64,000 nucleotides of DNA from Calliopum simillimum (Eukaryota; Arthropoda; Insecta; Diptera; Lauxaniidae). The stretch spans positions 67,101,407 to 67,165,406 of the forward strand of contig OX638372.1 of NCBI GenBank assembly GCA_951812925.1, in the 5' to 3' direction. Made by a program: the position numbers and the translations under genes. Of the stretch, positions 1 through 11,908 are shown piece by piece. Under the pieces are notes generated by a model. The model ran no database searches. It was not told the origin of the DNA and worked only from the letters and a program-made list of their open reading frames with translations. Position 1 is the stretch's first letter, and the number at the start of each line of letters is the position of its first letter.

Positions 1-175
1 TACAAATTTATACTTTCTGTATACGCCTGTATTGCAATTAAGGGCCCACTTGGAAACTCCGATGCCGTAAGCTACTCTGTGGGAAACAGTTCTTCAACTG
101 CGAATACCCATGTACAAGACTTTAAAACATTGTCAAATATTGAAGAGTTTCATAAATTAAATTAAATAAATTATT
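1..175. other. Flanking DNA, no gene seen
   Basis: No coding potential or recognisable repeat is visible. Its last five bases (171-175, TTATT) are the left copy of the target duplication of the next element. Confidence 0.5.
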
Positions 176-1967
176 CACGCCTGTCCTGTGGGTGATTTGA
201 ATAAAATTTTCGAGTACCCTATTTTTTTTTGCGGAATTCTGTTAAACATCGTATTTCAACATGTTTTCAATAAAAAATTTCAAAATCCTTAGAGCACTTC
301 GGAAATGATCGGCTAACGAACGATTTCCATGTTGCTTTAGCCGAAGATAAGGATAATTCTGAAAAATAGTTCCAAATGAATTTTTTTTTTACTAGAATTG
401 TATTCACTTATGCATAAAAACTAACGTGTGAAAGTACATTGCAAAATCGTATGCCCAAAAAAAGTTATTCAAGGTCAAAAGTTGCGAAAATTTTTTTCAA
501 TTATTTCGCTTACGGCTGCAATTACAAACAAATAGTGGTCGACAGATATTTACTGAGTCAACAGTTGTTTAGCTTCAATACTTTACTACAAAACAGCCGC
601 GTCAATTTTTTTGCTATTACTTAGGCTTAGGAGCTATGCCAATTTAAAAAGTTTTAAAACTTCGCGATATTTATATGTTGTACTTTTTAAATTAAGATAA
701 CTCTCGAACGGCTTATCGCACGGAAAAAGTAAATATACGTTTGTTTGTAGAAAATTATATTTCCTACAAACCATTCTCAGCACTTTTTTTCGTACGACCT
801 ATGGTTTAGGAGATATTTTCACAAACCCTTAAAATTTTGAAAAACTAGTTTCTTAAAGAAATCTCTGGAGCTGTTTTCGCTCGATAAAAAGGAACGGGAT
901 CTATTTTATTAAAATTTACATGATCTACAAATAGTATTTGGTACATATATACGAAATAACTATCGTTAAATTTATTTACATAAAAAAAAAAATGTCGAAT
1001 TTTGAGTAATTTCTTTAAGTTTTGAATAAAAAATTTCTTTGAAAGAAGTATGAAGAATTTTGGTCTAGTTTTTATGAATTTTTTATTAGTTTTGAAGACG
1101 TGAATTTTCGCAATTTTTACGTTTTTGGAAATTTTTTATTTTTTTTTTCAAGTAAAAAAATTTAACGATAATTATTTCGTATCTTTGTATCAAATACTAT
1201 TTGTAGATCATATTAATTTTAATGAAATAGTTCTCGTTCCTTTTAATCGAGCGAAAAGAGCTCCAGAGATTTCCTTAAGAAACTAGTTTTTCAAAATTTG
1301 AACGGATTGTGAAAAGTATCTCCTAAACCATAGGTCGTATGAAAAAAAGTGCTGAGAATGGTTTGTAGGAAATATAATTTTTTAGAAACAAGCGTATATT
1401 TATTTTTTTCGTGCGATAAGCTGTTCGCGAGTTATCTTAATTTAAAAAGTACAACATTTAAATATCGCGAAGTTTTAAAACTTTTTAAACTGACATAGGA
1501 GGTATGTCAGTTTAAAACCATGAGTAATAGAAAAAAAAATTGTGCGGATTTTTCGTAGTAAATCATTGAAGCTAAACAACTGTTGACTCAGTAAATATCT
1601 GTCGACCACTATATGTTCGTAATTGCAGCCGTAAGCGAAATAATGGAAAAAAAATTTATTTTCGCAACTTTTGACCTTGAATAACTTTTTTTGGGCATAC
1701 GATTTTGCAATGTACTTTTCACACGTTAGTTTTTATGCATTAGTGAATACAATTCTGTAAAAAAAAATTCATTTGGAACTATTTTTCAGAATTATCCTTG
1801 TTCGCTATGGCTAAAGCAACATAGAAACCGTTCGTTAGCCGATCATTTCCGAAGTGCTCTAAGGATTTTGAAATTTTTATTGAAAACATGTTGAAATACA
1901 ATGTTTAACAGAATTCCGTAAAAAAATGGGGTACTCAAAAATTTTATTCAAATCACCCACAGGCGTG
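176..1967. mobile_element. 1.8 kb palindromic (foldback) element, TTATT target duplication
   Basis: The two halves are reverse complements of each other for about 0.9 kb. The left end has CACGCC followed by GTGGGTGATTTGAAT, and the right end reads ATTCAAATCACCCACAGGCG then TG. TTATT occurs immediately outside both ends (171-175 and 1968-1972), which fits a 5-bp target duplication. There is no convincing ORF; the short frames inside are fortuitous. The left terminus carries a few extra bases (CCT) relative to the right. Internal motifs such as GTTTAGGAGATAT recur in other palindromes of this window. The superfamily cannot be assigned from sequence alone; it could be a giant MITE or a foldback element. 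Confidence 0.85.
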
Positions 1968-3180
1968 TTATTATCAGATCAGTAGATGGAAATCCAGATG
2001 AAAACCCAATATGTATATGCAAAATTCATATATTTTTCTGTTGAACATTTTAAGAAATATGTCTTATCTATTTAATTGCCACAAATACTTCTGGTCGTAG
2101 TACCGGGTAGAACGGAGAATGGCACCTTTAAGTCATAAGCTTGCTGGTCTCATCTTGATGAACATACTGATGAAAAATTGGAAAAGAAAAATGTTGAATA
2201 TCCAGCGTAAACACTTGCAGAAGTTTCGAATTGTATGGTGATCGATGATTATCCTGTAATTGCTCGTTATGTTTCGCCAGATGAAAGTTATAAACTCCCT
2301 GTAAATGTAGAAGGAGTATTCCAATCATGTTCGTAAGAGCCAGTATTTGTTATAGATTGTTAAATGTCGTTACACACACTGTTGTGCTTTACCGCTAAGT
2401 GCTTTGTGTAAAGTGCTTTCTAATCGTTTTCTCCCTGCGCCAATAAAAATTGTGCAAAGGTCTCATAATGAGTGAAATGGAGAGTTTTTAAATTTAAGTT
2501 TACGTCTAGCCCTTAAAAGTGATTTTAAGTGTTAATGATTTTCTCAATATCCAAATGATCATGTTTGTCTCTCTGTAAAGTCCCGACTTAGTAATTAGTC
2601 GAGTTTGTAAGTGGTCCTTACCATGCCTCCCTAAAATCTGCACACTATCATTTGAAAAATGTACATAAGAAGCAGGATCATAGAACCTAAAAAGACTAGC
2701 CAACGCTTATAATTGAAAATCTGCTTACGTAATACTTGACTGGCCTATAACTTCAAAATAATGGTTATGCTAATATTAAATATGTATAAAAATTATTCAG
2801 CCACCCACTAAAACTTTCGCTTAGTTAACATTCCACTTTACTTAAGAACTACTCCACATATCTTCATTTCCACAAGGAAAATTTTCTATAAAATTTTTTT
2901 ATATCCTCTTTCCGTGTGCTGAAAGTTTTCTTTTTTATATTAGAAACGTCAAAATATGAAAACGAAAATAGCGAAAAAAAAAAATAAATTTCCAGTACGG
3001 TAATGACTGTATCCGTTCCCTTAACTTTTTCCTCACTTCTAAACAAAGTCGATTTTGAAGAAAGAAAATTTTTCGTGTCAATATTGGGACTAATTGCACT
3101 AGTTTACAGCCAAAATTTAAATATCATTATTTATTTCATATGTAAAAAAGGCTGCTGATTCCGAAAATCAATTATTTTTT
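1968..3180. other. Non-coding stretch, nothing recognised
   Basis: AT-rich DNA with only short fortuitous frames. No domain, RNA gene or clear inverted repeat was recognised. Confidence 0.4.
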
Positions 3181-3184
3181 TTTC

Positions 3185-3375
3185 TTTCACGGTCATTTTC
3201 GGTTCTTGGACCAAAAAAAAAAAAAAAATGGTTCTACTTAATAACAAATATCTCAAGAACCAATATTGTGCAATATGTCAAATTAAAGGTAATTAAATTT
3301 CCTATATATGACATTCGCATCACTTTTTGGTTAGTCTGTTAGTTTCAGCCAAATAAATTGATTTCTAAAAAAAAA
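3185..3375. repeat. Left arm of a long-range inverted repeat
   Basis: This arm is the reverse complement of about 7495-7660, sharing blocks such as CATTTTCGGTT, ACAAATATCTCAAGAA and CACTTTTTGGTT. The left arm carries about 50 extra bases around 3265-3310. The arms are about 4.1 kb apart and probably mark a disrupted foldback. Confidence 0.65.
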
Positions 3376-3526
3376 TATTATTTTTTTCGAAAAAATTAAA
3401 AACAAAAAATCAAAATCAACTGCAAATTTATATTACAAGAAAAAAATAATTTAAAAAATCATTTTGTTGTTTTTATATCATAGTCTATATATTTATGAAG
3501 AAAATAAGATGCTATTTAAGAAAATC

Positions 3527-3830
3527 TTATGTAATCTTAACATCGGGTCTCAAAAAATTGAATTGTTGCATGCGAGAAGCTTGCAACTCCGCTTTTTCTT
3601 TTGGTAGTTCTAAATCTCTAACCCAATCGTTCAGTTGCTCTTGGTAGTTTTGTCTGTTGTCTTGTGTTGAATCGGGACTTACAGGACATATAATGGCATC
3701 AGAATAGCGAACTAGGGATGAAACGCTTGGGACAATGGCGTATTTTACTCGTTTGTTTTTCCCATTACTTTGGCTAGACAAAAATAGTAATCTTCTGAAT
3801 GATTAAGCGGCTGTCTCCTATTCATCGCCA
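3527..3830 (-). pseudogene. Degenerate transposon-associated ORF fragment
   Basis: The minus strand encodes an 84-codon frame ending in LRPDVKIT. A second frame just upstream (about 3830-3760) reads SEDYYFCLAKV before a frame change. The pattern of a YFCL motif followed by LELPKEKAEL resembles, from memory, a conserved fragment found repeatedly in insect transposon-associated hypothetical proteins. I cannot name the family. The frame switch and the absence of a start codon indicate a broken remnant rather than a gene. Confidence 0.35.
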
Positions 3831-4855
3831 CGTTGAATTTCATGTATCGTCTAATTTAAATAAGAAAAAATACGATCACGCAAAAATATAAAATCTCAAT
3901 ACATCGCAAATCCAGAATAATTACATCGAATCTTTTTTAAAGTAAATTCACCGCATACGTACGTAGCAGAAACTATCTGGGTTGCTTTGACACTCGAATA
4001 CTTGCGGTACATTACTCATTTTTTTTTTTAAATCTTGTAGACTTCTATTTTAAACTAACTTCATTTGAAAAAATCTATAATATATATACATTTCCAAATA
4101 CTTAGACTGTGAACAGAGTGCCTTCAGGTAGATATATATATACAAATTTGCCTGAATTATCTTGCAATTCTTTTCTTTTGCAGGTAAATGACAGTTTGCC
4201 GACACGGAATTGGCAACTTTTTACCTGAATATTCCTTAGAAAATGCTCAATATTTAGCAAGGTGGCAAAATGAGACTTTTCTGAAAAACGTAAATTGTAT
4301 TGCGGATAATAATATGTAGATATGACCTTTGGCAACAACTTTTTTTATAGCAAAAAAAAAAAAATTTTTTTTCACCTGCCAGTATTATTTGTGATATATG
4401 CCTTCTAACAAGAGACAAAAAATTGCGGTTTTTTACATAAATTTATAATTTAAATGGCTATAACTTTTTTTCATTAACCCTGATGTAGAAAACTTCCATA
4501 ACATGTGTCAAATTAAAAATTTTGAGAGACTAAGAACAGAAATTTCTCTGAGTAGCTGAAAACACCACAAAAAATCAACGAACGCAAAAATGGAAGAAAA
4601 ATTAAAGACTGCCAAGAAAATAAATATAAAAATCAAAACATCTGTTAGTGCACATTTCATTACCTATTTTAGTGTATTAAAACGTGGTGAAAAAATCACC
4701 AAAATCCTTCCTTAACTTCATCAAACTTTTTTTTTGTTAACATAAAGCACAGAAATAGTTTTAGTTTTTTTCAAAACGTAAACAACTTTTGACAAATAAT
4801 TTTTATTTTGACAGTCTTCAAGTTTTGCCCAGAAGAAATTTGTCTGGGTAAAGTG

Positions 4856-5284
4856 CTGAACACATTCGGTGCGAGCTGCGAGTGCGAGAGAAACCCGACC
4901 GAGATAGCACGATTTTCTCTATATGTTAGAGTAAGATATAAAATTGAGCTTTTATTAAACGTCATTTATAAAAGCTCTCGCAGTGCGATTGAATTGATTC
5001 TATTTTTCTGACGATTTTTAAAAAAGAAGAACAAGACCAAACACAAAAATTTAAATTTATTATATTCGACTGAATTTTTTAATTTCAATTTGAAGTTTAA
5101 ATAATTTTGAAAACAAATAAGTTTTTATTTTTCGTTTTTTGTTTTCATTTGTTTTCAATTTTCATAAAAAAAAACTTACTCGCAACGAGTTGATTGTGTT
5201 TTTACGCACGAGAAAAAGCTCAAAAAATCGTTTGAGCAAAAGCTATTTTCTCTCGCACTCGCAGCTCGCACCGAATGTGTTCAG
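4856..5284. mobile_element. MITE with 40-bp terminal inverted repeats
   Basis: The left end CTGAACACATTCGGTGCGAG continues through GCGAGTGCGAGAGAAA. The right end (5246-5284) is its near-perfect reverse complement. Length is about 430 bp. There is no coding capacity, and no convincing target duplication was found. Confidence 0.75.
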
Positions 5285-5473
5285 GGCTTAAAACTTGAAA
5301 ATTTTATTTAGAGGGGAAATGATCAGCTGTTTTTTATTCTCATTTTTTGTGACGCAAGTATCAAATTTTTGTTTCAACGAAAGCTTTTTGTGGTAAAACG
5401 AACGGACCTATGATAAGCTTTCAAAAAACTTTAAAAATTTTAAACTAATACAAGACGTTTTGAAGCATTATGT

Positions 5474-5996
5474 GAACGGTCCATAGAATACGTCGAATAC
5501 GTCACGTAGTTTTTTTCAACTGACTGCGACGCATTTCACGGAGAAGCCTGGCCCAATGAAGCGAACGGTCCATAGAATACGTCGAATACGTCACGTCGTT
5601 TTTTTCAACTGACTGCGACGCATTTGACGGAGAAGCCTGGCCCAATGAATACTTTGAAAACGGATTAAAACATCAAAATTCTTTTTATTTCATTGATTAG
5701 AAATTTTAATTTTGCACTTGCACAGCTCCAATAATTTTTTATTCACACTTTATTTCAAAAAATAAATGAGAAACGACAAAGGAAAAAAAAAAAAAACAAC
5801 AAATGATATTGAAAATAAATTTATTTTACGATTGTCAAATCAAACGACGTACGTCGAAAGTTGGGAGTTGGGCAACTTTTGTACGTTGCATTAACGTAGA
5901 CGTACTGATTGGGTCACACTTGATATAAACTCATATTTTTAACTTAGCTGTCAGTCGAAAAAAACGACGTGACTCGACGTACTGAATGGTCCGTTC
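5474..5996. mobile_element. MITE with duplicated 89-bp left end
   Basis: The unit beginning GAACGGTCCATAGAATACGT occurs twice in tandem, at 5474 and 5563 (period 89 bp, two or three differences). The right end, near CGACGTGACTCGACG and GGTCCGTTC, is an inverted copy of the same terminus. It is a short non-coding inverted-repeat element whose left terminus has been tandemly duplicated. Confidence 0.65.
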
Positions 5997-6960
5997 CCTT
6001 TAATCGTTTAACTGAAGGAGTTCATAGGGTAAAAGGTCCACACATACTTTACGCCAGTTACCTTGATTCTTTTGAGAAATTAATGTGGACCATGCGGCTT
6101 TTTAAAGGTGATCTGGTGATAAACCTACAATATACTTGATTTTTAATTCAAAGCATTATAAGCATATCAGAGTTTGCTCCGAAAAGGCCCAAAAAACGTT
6201 TTTTTTTTGCATGAAGAATTTTGTTTTTCGTTATATTTTCCATAGTATTCGTTTTTTCACTAATACCAAACTGCTTTGAATTTGTTTTCAGAATGGGTAA
6301 TGATTCTAAAATCGAATTCGCGTAAGTACGTGCGAAACAGTTTGGAAAATTGAAGTTTTTAAGTTTTTGCGGCTTACCTGATATCTGAACGATAGGAAGC
6401 ATTTTTTTTAAATATTTTATAAAGACTCATTACACACGTATCATCAACAAAGCAAAGTCTTTGTTAGAAAAAACCTCTGAATGAGAGGAGGTTCTTTCAC
6501 GATAAAACTAAAAAAAAGCCCGATTGTGACATTGGTTTTTCAAATAAGCATAGTTGTAAAATCATATGCCAATCTTGAAAAAATTTAAAAAATGACACTT
6601 TGCTATCTACATTAGTAACGTGCAATATATAGGTACGTTGAAAATAAGGTCTACCATAAACGCAAATTTTTGAAGAGGTTTTTTCACAATCTGTAATACA
6701 TAAAAAACGAAAAAATAGACAAAACCGCATTTTGGTCATTTTTCAATCAATTGTATACAACTTATCAAATTTTCTTTCCATCGATTTTCTTAAATAGTAA
6801 CTTATTTTCTTTATAAATATATAATATATGGGAAAAAATTCCACTGAATTTTTTTCATCGGAATTATCTTAATTTATGCATAATAAATAAAGTGCAAAAA
6901 GTCCATTGAAATCCATTGTGCACATAAAAAGTTATTCAGGCTCAAAAATCGCTAAAATCA
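5997..6960. other. Non-coding stretch, nothing recognised
   Basis: AT-rich DNA with small fortuitous ORFs on the minus strand and no recognisable domain. Confidence 0.4.
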
Positions 6961-6966
6961 GTTTTT

Positions 6967-7660
6967 TGCAAATATCTCGCTAACGCCAACTTTCACAGAA
7001 CCATTTTTGTCCACAATTTTGTAGCACAGGAAATTTCCTATGTAAGGATGCAAAAAATGTTTTCGTGCGGCTTATAGTTTAGGAGATAACCCAATCTACA
7101 AGTTGTGCGCAGTTGTTATATGTAAATGCTACGTATGAGTTCATAATCAAATATCTTACTTTTAAAATTGCGAATACTCTTTAACGAGGAGTTGTACATG
7201 AAAAAATTATAAAGCCGTTTAAAAGATAATTGGATTCTCTATACACCGTATTACGTTTTTTTGGAGCGACTCATGGTCTAAGGGATATTCTTCAAGAACC
7301 GTTAAGGTTTCGAAAATACTGGCTTTTGAAGGATATGTCTGAAACGTTAAGTCATACGATAAAAAATAGCAGCACCAATTTTGTAGAGAATCACAAGATC
7401 TACAAAAAATAAGCCATATATGTACACATAGAAGTAACCGTATAGAGTTATTCAATAAAAACCAATTTTTTTAGCATTTTTCTGTGAAAGTTGGCGAAAT
7501 ATTTTTATTGGAAATCATTTTATTTCGCCGAAACTAACAAACCAACCAAAAAGTGTTATGAATGTCATTTATTGTTCTATTCTTGAGATATTTGTAATTA
7601 AGTGGAACCATATTTTTTTGGTCCAAAACCGAAAATGACCCATATCTCGAAAACGGCGTG
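6967..7660. repeat. Palindromic repeat plus right arm of the long-range inverted repeat
   Basis: CGCCAACTTTCACAG near 6985 pairs with CTGTGAAAGTTGGCG near 7470, giving a 0.5 kb palindrome. The following bases, 7495-7660, are the reverse complement of 3185-3375. It contains the motifs AATATCTCGCTAACG and TAGTTTAGGAGATA, seen in other palindromes here. The two overlapping 60-78 codon frames are products of the symmetry. Confidence 0.6.
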
Positions 7661-7682
7661 AAAGAAAAAAAAAAAATTTTTA

Positions 7683-9092
7683 CACTCAGCTGTGTGCGAA
7701 ATAATAGCAATACTAATCATAGGGTTTTATCTACTTTAACCAACAAATAAAATTAAAATGTTTCATAGTTAAAATGTGTTTCGTTACAACGCCGTTTTAA
7801 AAACATGTTTGATTGGTCTATAATTAACAATCAACAAAATCCCCGTGAAATTTTCCACTATCCAGTGATTTTTCATTGTGAGAAATAATACTAGTGCGAT
7901 GAAAGTAAGTTCAGCTTATAAGTTGAAGTGGAAGCCAAAAGATCAACCATAATATTTTATGTTGAGGATGAGTTTACTTCATCTCAACGTGTTAAAATAA
8001 AATCAAAAAAATTCTTACTTTAAAAAAAAAATGGGCCTAACAATGCATTGTCCTTGTGAGAAGCGCGAAATAATAAAGAAGTGGTTTTATGAATGCGTAA
8101 CCAGAAGTGAGAGGCCATACAACAAGCTTCTTCTAAACCACAAAGTGTTAGAAAATCCTATTTGGTCTCCAAAAAATATTAAAGAGGATTTGAATCTGGT
8201 TGTGGACTCTTCCATAATTAGAAAAAAAATCATTCGAGCCAAGCTCTCTCGCAGAAGTCTCAGAAGAGTGTTCCTTCTTCACCCATGGCATGGATGAAGA
8301 ATTACCAGAATAAAATTAAAATTAGCAAAATATCATATTAATTTGTGAACTTCGAAATGGCACAAGATTTTACGATCCCACGAAACAAAAATGGTATTGG
8401 CTGGCTCTAGAGGACACAGACATTATGTTATAAGAGTTGAAACTCCATTTGATCCTTAATATGGTTCCGGGACGGTGAAGCATGGCGGCACTAAAATAAA
8501 TGTTTGAGAATGCTTCCCTTACTTTAGTATAGGTCCATTTTAGTGAGTGAAAAAAACTATGAATGCTCCTTTATAAGCGTAAATGATGGAGTCAACTATG
8601 TCCTATGATGAATGGGAAATGCCGCTGAAATTGGTATATCCAGCAAAACAAAGACCCAAAATACATCAGCAGGTTGACGTCATTAGCTGGTCAGCTCAGT
8701 CTCCTGGCCTAAGCTCGATCCTTTGAACCTTTGGGACGATGTGAAATTGATTCTATGCCTCGAAGGTACTATTCAACAAGGATCGATCAATCCACAACAT
8801 ATTGACCATTTAATTTTATTTAAAGTTTTTTTGGAATTGACTTAACTTTTTCTCGTAAAATCTAAAGCACTGCTATTATTTTTCGCACTGAAATTTTTAG
8901 TCATTTTAGAATTTGGCGTTCTTTAAAGAGGACGAAACCTCATATTATGGAAATTAACATTTATTTCTATTCATTAGGCATAAACTAATAAAATGAAGTG
9001 AAAAAATTCAATACTTTGGTTTTTGTGAACGTGTGTTTTTCAATGCAAAGTTTTCATTATAAACCACTACTATTATTTCGCACACAGCTGTG
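7683..9092 (+). mobile_element. Degenerate Tc1/mariner-type transposon
   Basis: The inverted termini are built on CAGCTGTGTGCGAAATAATA and are flanked by TA on both sides (7681-7682 and 9093-9094), the target preference of the Tc1/mariner superfamily. Length is about 1.4 kb, typical of Tc1-like elements. The interior holds a broken transposase (see 8031-8790). Confidence 0.85.
8031..8790 (+). pseudogene. Tc1-like transposase remnant
   Basis: The first 88-codon frame starts at an ATG and contains EKREIIKKWFYE and a later SPKNIKEDLNL..SSIIRKKI segment, as in the helix-turn-helix region of Tc1-like transposases. Further downstream, other frames show FDP, GTVKHGGTKINV and QQNKDPKYISRLT, matching the order of the catalytic-domain blocks. 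Several stops and frameshifts separate them. The block that normally carries a catalytic Asp reads Q-Q-N-K-D-P-K, so it appears altered. The element is dead. Confidence 0.75.
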
Positions 9093-9745
9093 TACAATGA
9101 ATAGTGGCACCTAAGTCAGTCATTTTTTAATTATTTGTAAGCTAGTGTTATTATTCAAAAATTATTTTTTTGTTTTTTATGGCTTTACTTTGTTTAATTT
9201 TATTCAAGGAATTTTAAGACTACTAAGGTTCAGACTCAAATAAAGTGTTAGCTGGTTTTTATTTCTAATTATTTTTTTAATGAATGTATTTTGACCTTAT
9301 GTTACTTAACATTCATTTGGAAGCTTGCATCGAACAATAACGAATATGTCTTAGGAAACTTGTGTGTTTTAAACAGAAGTAATTTTACTACAAAATAAGA
9401 ATGGAAAAACTGTTAGAACAAAAATGTTCAAGTCTTAAGTAAAAATTATTATTCCTGATTTCTGAAGTTACAGCAAATATATTTTTATATAAATGTTTAC
9501 CTATTTATACAAATAGTTTTATAACAAAATATACACCTAATATAAATTATACAATTATAAAACATCGGTACTGAACCGTTAAATCAAAGTTATTTTTGTA
9601 CTTAATTAGTTAACAATCTATACTTAAAATATACAAATGCACTAAAACATTTACGCATTCAAACTCTATTTAAATATTTCTTAACAAAAAAAAAACTAAA
9701 TTTTTTTATTTTATAATTTAACTTTTCCTTATCTGAATTTTTAAA
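9093..9745. other. Non-coding stretch, nothing recognised
   Basis: AT-rich DNA with no ORF or domain of note. Confidence 0.4.
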
Positions 9746-9748
9746 TTA

Positions 9749-9885
9749 AGAACAAATCATGGTTCAAATAAAAGCTTATATCGATACATACATTTGTGGA
9801 GTTTCTGATTTTTTTTGTCTTATAAACTTCCATTAATGGCCATTACTAAAAATCAACATTTCGGAATAAAATTTTTACTATAACG
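9749..9885. repeat. Interspersed repeat fragment, copy also at 19252-19346 and 22037-22075
   Basis: A segment running from GGTTCAAATAAAAGCTTAT through TTTCTGATTTTTTTTGTC to ACTTCCATTAATGGCCATTA is matched, with divergence, by DNA at 19267-19346. The match continues at 22037-22060, on the far side of the TTAA foldback. This copy therefore acts as an uninterrupted reference for that insertion. Confidence 0.6.
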
Positions 9886-10680
9886 CACAGTGCGTTGAGC
9901 CCATACAAGCAATGGTCAAAAATAGAAGGAGTGGTTGGATATTGATGAAATTTGGTACTTTAAGTAATTTGGGGTCGGTGAGCTCGAAAATGATCTCAGA
10001 TTTGTTGTTAACTTAATAGTTTTGCTAAAAACCAGGTATTTAGGACGATTTTGTTAACGTTTTGTTACATAACGATTTTTTTATTTATTTTTAAAATATA
10101 CGTTCTTGAAATATACGTAGTAGAAATAATGTTTTTGTACTTTGAGACCATTTGTGTTAATAAAAACATAAAAAAAAATGTTCAACATAAATTTTATATA
10201 TCATGCAAATTTTTTATTTTAAGCATTTTAAAAAGAAAAAAATATTTGTAGGAAAAGTTATTTGCAGTTCCTGGCTATATAGAATCCGTACTAGAAGATT
10301 AAAAAAAAGGCACTTATTTTTATAGGATTTGTTTTTTTTTTTTTATCGAAATTTGTCAATTTCTGAAGTTTTTCATTTGATAATATCATATATTCAAATC
10401 ACTGCAATATATATCAAATTATAAATTTTCTAAAATTTTTTAATTATTTATTTACTCAAATATTATTTGTTTAAGAGAACCCAAAACGAATTGAACAAAA
10501 CATGATTTTTTTTGAAAAATATCTCAACTTTGAAGTAGCACAGCGTAGCCACAACTGAGTTTTCCCCCTAAATATTTTGGTTTTATTTTATTGATACAAT
10601 TGCCTGTCGATTGATACCAATATTGTTAGGTTTCGAGTCACAAAAATTTTTTATTTTTGTCCATGGGCCAACGCAGTGTG
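9886..10680. mobile_element. MITE with TAACG target duplication
   Basis: The left end CACAGTGCGTTGAGCCCATA and the right end (GGGCCAACGCAGTGTG) are inverted copies. TAACG flanks both ends (9881-9885 and 10681-10685). The 795-bp interior is AT-rich, and its one 66-codon frame (10051-10251) is compositional. Confidence 0.75.
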
Positions 10681-10689
10681 TAACGTAAC

Positions 10690-10905
10690 CATTTCTTTTA
10701 AAAATGCATTACCATCGTCGAAAGTAGGTTTTTTCAACAAATTTGAGTATTTTATAACATTTTGAATAAATGACACTCAACGATTTCACAGCTTCTGATA
10801 CCCTCATGATTGTTTTTGAAATAAATCAGAAAAAATTACGTTATTAACCCCCTAAAATTTTGTGAAAAAAAGAATAAAATGTGTTTTTAATTTAAAATAT
10901 GTTCA
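10690..10905. repeat. Repeat inverted relative to 18855-19045
   Basis: Blocks such as CATTTCTTTTAAAAATGCA, TACCATCGTCGAAAGT, CACAGCTTCTGATA and AATAAATCAGAAAAAATTAC reappear in reverse complement at 18855-19045. The pair brackets the scw gene in opposite orientations. Confidence 0.7.
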
Positions 10906-10985
10906 TATATGGTAATCTTTGAACATATACCAGTTTAAACAAAAAATCAGGTCACGTAAATTAAAAAAAAAAAACAAAAAGCGAA

Positions 10986-11503
10986 ATGCATACGTGGGCA
11001 TTTCCATAGCAACCGGTGCGACATGCCAATACTTCAAATTAAATTGTATATAAATCGCCAGAAATGTTTCTTAATTTTAAAAGTGTCAATTATCCCGATC
11101 TGGTCAATAAATAGAAGTATATGTTCATAAAAAATTCAATTTCAACGCTTTTATATACCAAACTGATGATACCGGGTGCAACGTTACAAACATGCTATTT
11201 TCGTTTTATAAGAATCGATCCCTTAAAACGTTCACTTATATCATTAAGTGACAAAATATTAATCAAAATGAATTTTAGAAAAGTAATGGGTGCGACAAAA
11301 CCAACTGGAAAAGGTCGTTGGAAAAGGAAATCCAAGAATCGAGAAAATCGTGGCAAGAGATCAAAGTCATCGCAAAGGATCGTGACAAATGGAGAGATTT
11401 CATATTGGCCCTATGCTCCTCCTAGGAGTTAAAGGAGAATACATGCATACAATAGGTGCGACAAAAAAGGTAAGTTTTCGTGGAAATACCCAATTGTATG
11501 CAT
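10986..11503. mobile_element. MITE-like inverted repeat interrupted by a LINE fragment
   Basis: ATGCATACGTGGGCATTTCC at 10986 is mirrored by GGAAATACCCAATTGTATGC near 11482. The interior repeats the motif GGTGCGACA. A LINE 3' fragment sits in it at 11301-11454. Its terminus and motif resemble the larger element at 50245-51826. Confidence 0.6.
11301..11454 (+). mobile_element. 5'-truncated RTE-like LINE 3' end
   Basis: The segment is nearly identical to the last 150 bases of the LINE at 24147-26624 and ends in an ATACATGCATACA-type tail rather than poly(A). It is flanked by the 12-bp duplication GGTGCGACAAAA (11289-11300 and 11455-11466), the hallmark of target-primed insertion. It lies about 270 bp upstream of the scw start codon. 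The apparent 103-codon frame across it is not a gene. Confidence 0.9.
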
Positions 11504-11723
11504 ACATCACTGTTACGAAGGGTCCTAATCCTGCAATATCTTCTAATATGAGTATGCTTAGTGATTATTGTTGCTTCTAAGTACTGCGGGTTTCCTTAGT
11601 ACCTGTTTAAGAAACAGATTTAAAGGGTTACCTACCTGTGTGTGCACTAAAATGCATATTAATAGATGTCTAGTAAGAAACGCCTTAATTGTTTTTTGGA
11701 TTTTGTACTGTATACAACAAACT

Positions 11724-11908
11724 ATGTGGAAGAAAATTTTAATACTCACCGTATTGGCATCATCTACCTTTGCAAAATATTTTTCAACGAAAAATGAATT
11801 TGCAAAATCTACAAATCAGCTGTCGACAAATAGTTACGAATTCGAAATGATCGATCTTTTGGGCTTAAGTAATCGTCCTACAGAAATTAAAAGGCATCCA
11901 TCATTAAG
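11724..11908 (+). CDS. scw: scw exon 1 (coding part)
   Basis: Encodes the signal peptide and the start of the prodomain, residues 1-61 plus two bases of codon 62. It ends in AAG before the donor GTATGC at 11909. The ATG at 11724 directly precedes the WKK-hydrophobic signal sequence. The upstream in-frame ATG at 11652 would add 24 residues. Confidence 0.85.

Noticed and set aside
11121..11432. A 103-codon frame with a basic KGRWKRKSKN tail
   Set aside because: It runs through the LINE 3' fragment in the wrong frame; the same peptide appears at the end of the LINE at 26.5 kb, also out of the true frame.
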